A stretch of 64,000 bases of DNA from Desulfovibrionaceae bacterium (GTDB taxonomy: Bacteria > Desulfobacterota > Desulfovibrionia > Desulfovibrionales > Desulfovibrionaceae), in assembly GCA_028689675.1 (NCBI GenBank), contig JAQVCS010000015.1, positions 1-64,000 of the forward strand, in the 5' to 3' direction. The translations under genes and the position numbers were made by a program. Every line of letters starts with the position of its first letter. The stretch's first letter is position 1. Under the pieces are notes generated by a model. The model was not told the origin of the DNA. It made no database searches and saw only the letters and a program-made list of their open reading frames with translations. Below are positions 60,506-64,000 of this stretch, piece after piece.

Positions 60506-61456
60506 TTAGATATATATGAATATACAGATTCCAGATGCGCCTCTACCGCCGCCACCACCGCTACTAGCCCCACCGTAATCAATCCCGCCAGCCCCACCGC
60601 CGCCAATCACTATTGAATAATCAACTCCTTTTTCAACTTTCACAATTTTATTTACAAGCCTACCAGATCCACCACCACCGCCACCTTTGCCGCTACTGCT
60701 ACTACTGCCGCCACCGCCACCGCCACCGCCAGCAGCTAAACCAACACCAGCAGAGCCGCCAGCAGCACCATAACCGTATCCAGAAGCTCCACCAGTAGCA
60801 GTGCTAACTGGAGATTCTGTAATATTACTGACAAATGTAGCACCATTACCTCCAGTATAGCCACCACTCCCCCCGTTTACATCCCCAGAACCGCCACCGC
60901 CTGGTGAACCACTGTAGGCAGCTCCGCCGCCGCCCCCACCGACTGCTCTTTCATTAAAGGCAGTCGTATCACCTCCGTTTCCGCCAGGGTTGCCATTATA
61001 CCCATTCCCATACCCACGCCCACCGCCACCACCGCCACTTACGAGAGTAATGTAAAGAAATCCCGTTCTAGGCGCTGTCCAAGTTTGTGACGTCTTAATA
61101 ATAATCTGTTCACTGTCGCCAGTATTTGCTGCTATAACATCCAGTATCTGCTTAGGGCTGACATATTTTTCCGTATCTGTCCCCGCGCTTGCCTCGGCAT
61201 CGGTAGCCCGCTGTACTAGCCCCGCTTTTTCTGTGCTGGCAAGGTCTGGCATTGACCCTACCTCTTTCCACGCCAGCGGGCTCACCCCCACCAGCATCCA
61301 CAAGCTATTGTCATCAAGCTGGCGAAACAGCTTGCCCACATCAGCCGCGCTGACATTAGTTGCCGCTTCCCTTGCGGCGCTATCGGCATACACATATGCA
61401 TAGGGCACATGAATGGCATCCACGCCAGTTAAACCAGAATGCTGCACTATAGGCAT
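60506..61456 (-). CDS. Phage tail fibre/adhesin with glycine-rich tip
   Basis: 316 residues. Residues 1-130 resemble the part of tail fibres that joins the tail (LVQRATDAEASAGTDTEKYV, a widespread phage fibre word). From about 135 to the end there are poly-Gly loops (GGGGGG runs separated by Tyr, Asn, Ser) ending in a hydrophobic strand GICIFIYI, as in gp38-like adhesins, where the Gly-rich strands form the receptor-binding tip. The DNA has tandem 6-bp repeats that can change length in frame. GGAG precedes the start. It follows the J-like protein by 18 bp. Confidence 0.78.
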   Translation of the reverse strand: MPIVQHSGLTGVDAIHVPYAYVYADSAAREAATNVSAADVGKLFRQLDDNSLWMLVGVSPLAWKEVGSMPDLASTEKAGLVQRATDAEASAGTDTEKYVSPKQILDVIAANTGDSEQIIIKTSQTWTAPRTGFLYITLVSGGGGGGRGYGNGYNGNPGGNGGDTTAFNERAVGGGGGGAAYSGSPGGGGSGDVNGGSGGYTGGNGATFVSNITESPVSTATGGASGYGYGAAGGSAGVGLAAGGGGGGGGSSSSSGKGGGGGGSGRLVNKIVKVEKGVDYSIVIGGGGAGGIDYGGASSGGGGGRGASGICIFIYI

Positions 61457-61474
61457 ACAAAACTCCTTTTATAG

Positions 61475-64000
61475 TTACAGTACGGCTTGCAGGCTTTGTT
61501 CCTGCCCGTCTTGGGTTACCACCACAGGGCTTTCGCCCACATACACATCAAAAATAACGCCGCTGCCTATATCAAGGCGGTAATCCACATCAACCACCAT
61601 GCCCTCTTGGGCATTAGCACCTTCTGTCACAGAAAAGCGGTAAATATAGCCCACACTCAAATTACGCACTACAAAGGCTGGGTTGCTGGTGCTGCCCGCA
61701 AAAGTCCAGCCAGTATCTACGCCTAAGCGCCGCCAAAACACGCGCCAGCCCAAAGCATAGCCGCGCCATGAAAGCGATATGACTTTCTTCTGCAAAGCGT
61801 CTTCCTGCACATCCAGCACAGCAGCGGTTAAGCCTGCCACGCTTGGCCACGAGCCAGCGCCATCAGTGCTTGGCTGCCCACCCTCATCGGCATAGACGGC
61901 TTCGTCATATTCCAAGCCAGTGAGCTGCACTTTAAGGTCGCTGGTTTGTGTGAGGCTTTGCACCCTGTACCAACGCACAGTGCGCTTGACCACGCCCACA
62001 GCGGCAGAAACGTCCTTGGCGGGCACGGCAAGCAGGGGCGCGGCAAGGTTCAGGCTGTCTGTTTCTGTTGCCTTTTCCACAGCAAGCAAGGGCATACGCT
62101 CCACCAGCGGCTCTTTGGTGCGCACGTCCATCTGGTCGCTGTGCCGCAGCACCAGCTCATAGCCCACGCCTGCTTCTAAAAGCACGGGGCGGTTAAGGCG
62201 TACCGAGGTTTTTGTTGCTTCCAGCACCAGCCCGCTTTGCGTGTTCAGCAGCATATCTGCCGCAAGCTGGAATACCTTTCCGCGCCGCAAATGCGGCCCC
62301 AGTGCCTGCCAGGCTAATGTAAGCTGCACAATGCGCGTCAAATATTGGTTGCAGCGGTTCAGGTATTTGCCCGCATTGATGGCTGTTGCCTCATCCCTGC
62401 ACGGGTATAAAGTAATAGAGCTCACCACGGGCGGGCGGTCTTTATCTCTAAAGAAGGTGTCACCAGGCGCAAAAACGCTCGTTTTACCACGCTTGGCATC
62501 AAAATAGGTTATTTCAAAGCCGTCTGCTCTATCTTCAAGCGCTGGGTAGGTAATGCCCAGCGAGCCTTTTTCAATATCGGCAGAGGTAGCCAAAAAAGCA
62601 GCGTCTGGGTACTCTTGCGGGCGGTCACTCACGCACACAAGCTGTGTGCCCATTCTGTCCACAGTGCAGCGCCCAAGCTGTCCCCAATAGCCAGCAAAGG
62701 TTTCAAAAGTCATGGCGGCATCAATGTACAGCCCGCCTTGTATCTTCTTTTTGTCACACCACTCGGCGGCAAGGGCAAAACTTTCAGCATCAATATTTTT
62801 CGTCTGCTCACCCACGCCGTAGCGATTTGCCAAGGCCATTTCCATAATTGCCCAAGCAGGGTTCGACAAAGGGCGCGCTGCCCATGTGCCGCTGGCATCG
62901 GGCAGCATGGCTGTCATGCGCTTAACACTGCACTTGATGGTGGGCGCACCACCAGAAAGGCTTTCGGTGGGCAAGGCCTTGATAGCCAGCAGAGCACAAT
63001 GGGGCAGCCTAAAATCATCTTCAATAATTTCATGGTAATACTCCCACGTTACGTCAGACATATAGCGCGTGCCTGTGGGTGGGCTGCCCTGCATACGCCC
63101 GCGCACTTCATAACTGCGCTCACCATTACGGCTTACACGCGCCTCATCATATTTCATTACAGCAGAGCGCTTGGCATCGCTTAGGCTCAAGGTCATGAGC
63201 GGCTGCCACGCGTTTTCCCCCTCCAGCCTGTATTCAAATTCTGCCGTCACAGTAATGGGGTCTAAGCCACCGCCGTCATTGGCATAATAGAGCCCCTGTA
63301 AAGCATTGATGCCCAAACCTATGCGGCTAATCCCCGTGCCAGCAAAAAGCATAGTGTGCCAGCCCTCATCATCATCTTTTTTTGCCTTGAGCTTCACGCC
63401 CACGCCATATTCTTGGGGTAGGTCAGCAAATTCTGGTATCACTTCTTGGTCTGCTGTGCCTAGACGCGTGGTAAGCTCTATGCCCGCATAATTGCGCACA
63501 GGGTTGTCATTCACCAGCACATCATAAATTTCATCAACCTGCCCTTCGGCAACAAGATAGAGGGCATTGTAATACTGCTTTTCCCCGTCCGTCTTGATAT
63601 AGGAGCACAGGCGCACAGGCGTGATTTTTTGGCAATCGCCTTGCACAATGGGGATAACGCCGCCTTGCTCGGAAGGGTTGCTTTGTGCAGACCAGCGGTA
63701 GGTGGGGCTTTCGTCCAGCGCATTGCTGCCCAAGCCAAAACCAGAGCCAAGCGAAGGCTTAACGGGCGGAAAGGCAACGCTCATCAGCAGCGAGCCACCA
63801 ATCATCACGGCAGCACCAGCCAAATAGCCAGCCGTTGAGCCTAAGCCAAGCGAGGTCATGCCCGCAACGGCAATGCCACCCGTACCGCCCACATACCACG
63901 TTGCCACGGCAGCCAGTATAACAAGTGCCACTGAAGCGATAATGTGCAAAGGGTTCGAGCCTCCGCCCCCACCACCGCCCCCGCCAGCGGGCACAATGCG
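61475..64000 (-). CDS. Phage tail-tip protein J / TipJ-like (partial, N-terminus beyond window)
   Basis: At least 841 codons, open to the right edge; the GTG at 63994 is not supported as a start, so the N-terminal part is probably cut off. After a Gly-rich segment it has two hydrophobic stretches (HIIASVALVILAAVATWYV and AVMIGGSLLMSVAFPPVKPS), then the soluble J-type central part (YRWSAQSNPSEQGGVIPIVQ, NPAWAIMEMALANRYGVG, ITYFDAKRG), and fibronectin-III-like modules near the C-terminus. It resembles lambda gpJ, the host-specificity tip of siphophage tails. It indicates a siphovirus-type prophage, possibly a transposable one of the B3/D3112 kind, since com-mom lies at its end. Confidence 0.85.
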   Translation of the reverse strand, partial: RIVPAGGGGGGGGGSNPLHIIASVALVILAAVATWYVGGTGGIAVAGMTSLGLGSTAGYLAGAAVMIGGSLLMSVAFPPVKPSLGSGFGLGSNALDESPTYRWSAQSNPSEQGGVIPIVQGDCQKITPVRLCSYIKTDGEKQYYNALYLVAEGQVDEIYDVLVNDNPVRNYAGIELTTRLGTADQEVIPEFADLPQEYGVGVKLKAKKDDDEGWHTMLFAGTGISRIGLGINALQGLYYANDGGGLDPITVTAEFEYRLEGENAWQPLMTLSLSDAKRSAVMKYDEARVSRNGERSYEVRGRMQGSPPTGTRYMSDVTWEYYHEIIEDDFRLPHCALLAIKALPTESLSGGAPTIKCSVKRMTAMLPDASGTWAARPLSNPAWAIMEMALANRYGVGEQTKNIDAESFALAAEWCDKKKIQGGLYIDAAMTFETFAGYWGQLGRCTVDRMGTQLVCVSDRPQEYPDAAFLATSADIEKGSLGITYPALEDRADGFEITYFDAKRGKTSVFAPGDTFFRDKDRPPVVSSITLYPCRDEATAINAGKYLNRCNQYLTRIVQLTLAWQALGPHLRRGKVFQLAADMLLNTQSGLVLEATKTSVRLNRPVLLEAGVGYELVLRHSDQMDVRTKEPLVERMPLLAVEKATETDSLNLAAPLLAVPAKDVSAAVGVVKRTVRWYRVQSLTQTSDLKVQLTGLEYDEAVYADEGGQPSTDGAGSWPSVAGLTAAVLDVQEDALQKKVISLSWRGYALGWRVFWRRLGVDTGWTFAGSTSNPAFVVRNLSVGYIYRFSVTEGANAQEGMVVDVDYRLDIGSGVIFDVYVGESPVVVTQDGQEQSLQAVL

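Noticed and set aside
63994-64000. GTG at 63994 as the true start of the tail-tip protein
   Set aside because: The frame stays open to the edge, there is no visible ribosome site, and J-type proteins normally have more sequence before this Gly-rich segment.

Overview
The window reads as a chromosome segment of an anaerobic, sulfur-respiring member of the Desulfovibrionaceae (class Desulfovibrionia), ending in one side of a prophage. Support for this: a membrane-bound HdrD/DsrK-type Fe-S oxidoreductase with its cytochrome b partner, a formate-THF ligase, a separate siroheme-type precorrin-2 dehydrogenase beside hemA, an Er-VIT1 iron protein, a DUF1786 protein next to a phenylacetate-CoA ligase, a YcaO-TPR protein paired with a methyltransferase, and an FmdE/MoeA-type protein. 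A queuine-salvage-like gene pair hints at a gut or other host-associated habitat, which is inference only.

Layout. 1-627 is an AT-rich stretch with no convincing gene, with two tandem terminators that close a two-component operon (628-3842, minus: SBP-type sensor kinase plus sigma-54 regulator). 3890-5770 is a secreted CocE/NonD hydrolase. 5831-11242 is a divergent amino-acid catabolism island: amidohydrolase plus MFS transporter on the minus strand; OCD-family reductase, D-threonine-aldolase/D-serine-dehydratase-fold enzyme and a RidA-like protein on the plus strand; 421 bp of operator-like DNA lies between. 11526-14076 encodes the DsrK/TmcB-like and DsrM/TmcC-like redox pair, preceded by an unusually long (~500 nt) structured leader. 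14842-16211 is an iron module (Er-VIT1 and a solitary FeoA, divergent, with a Fur-like box). tex and fhs follow on the minus strand.

20621-33276 is a long plus-strand run: LpdD-like protein, small unknown, degenerate CbiM-like membrane protein, fabD, argS, SPOR protein, mlaE-mlaF-mlaD, a secreted ricin-type lectin, precorrin-2 dehydrogenase, CcsA/HemX, hemA, small unknown, tilS. 33601-40951 is a tight minus-strand operon ispG-proS-xseA-xseB-ispA-dxs that joins isoprenoid synthesis with exonuclease VII and ProRS. ychF comes next with a terminator hairpin between its likely promoter and its start codon. mlaC-mlaA (42479-43976) is the second half of the lipid-transport system, split from mlaEFD by about 14 kb. 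Then come an FkbM-like protein, trmJ, DUF456/paaK/DUF1786, a small unknown, a DnaQ-like exonuclease, a YhhQ transporter with a radical SAM protein (queuine salvage candidate), a tandem-HdeA periplasmic protein, the FmdE-MoeA protein, and the YcaO-TPR/methyltransferase pair. prmA closes the core region.

58353-58725 holds four tRNA genes (Gly-GCC, Cys-GCA, Gly-GCC, Gly-CCC) with a promoter and terminator. Immediately beyond is a prophage end, all genes on the minus strand: tail-tip J protein (cut by the window edge), glycine-rich tail fibre/adhesin, small fibre-associated protein, then overlapping Com-like zinc ribbon and Mom-like DNA-modification genes. The com-mom overlap at the end of the prophage repeats the arrangement known from phage Mu and is the most striking accessory system here.
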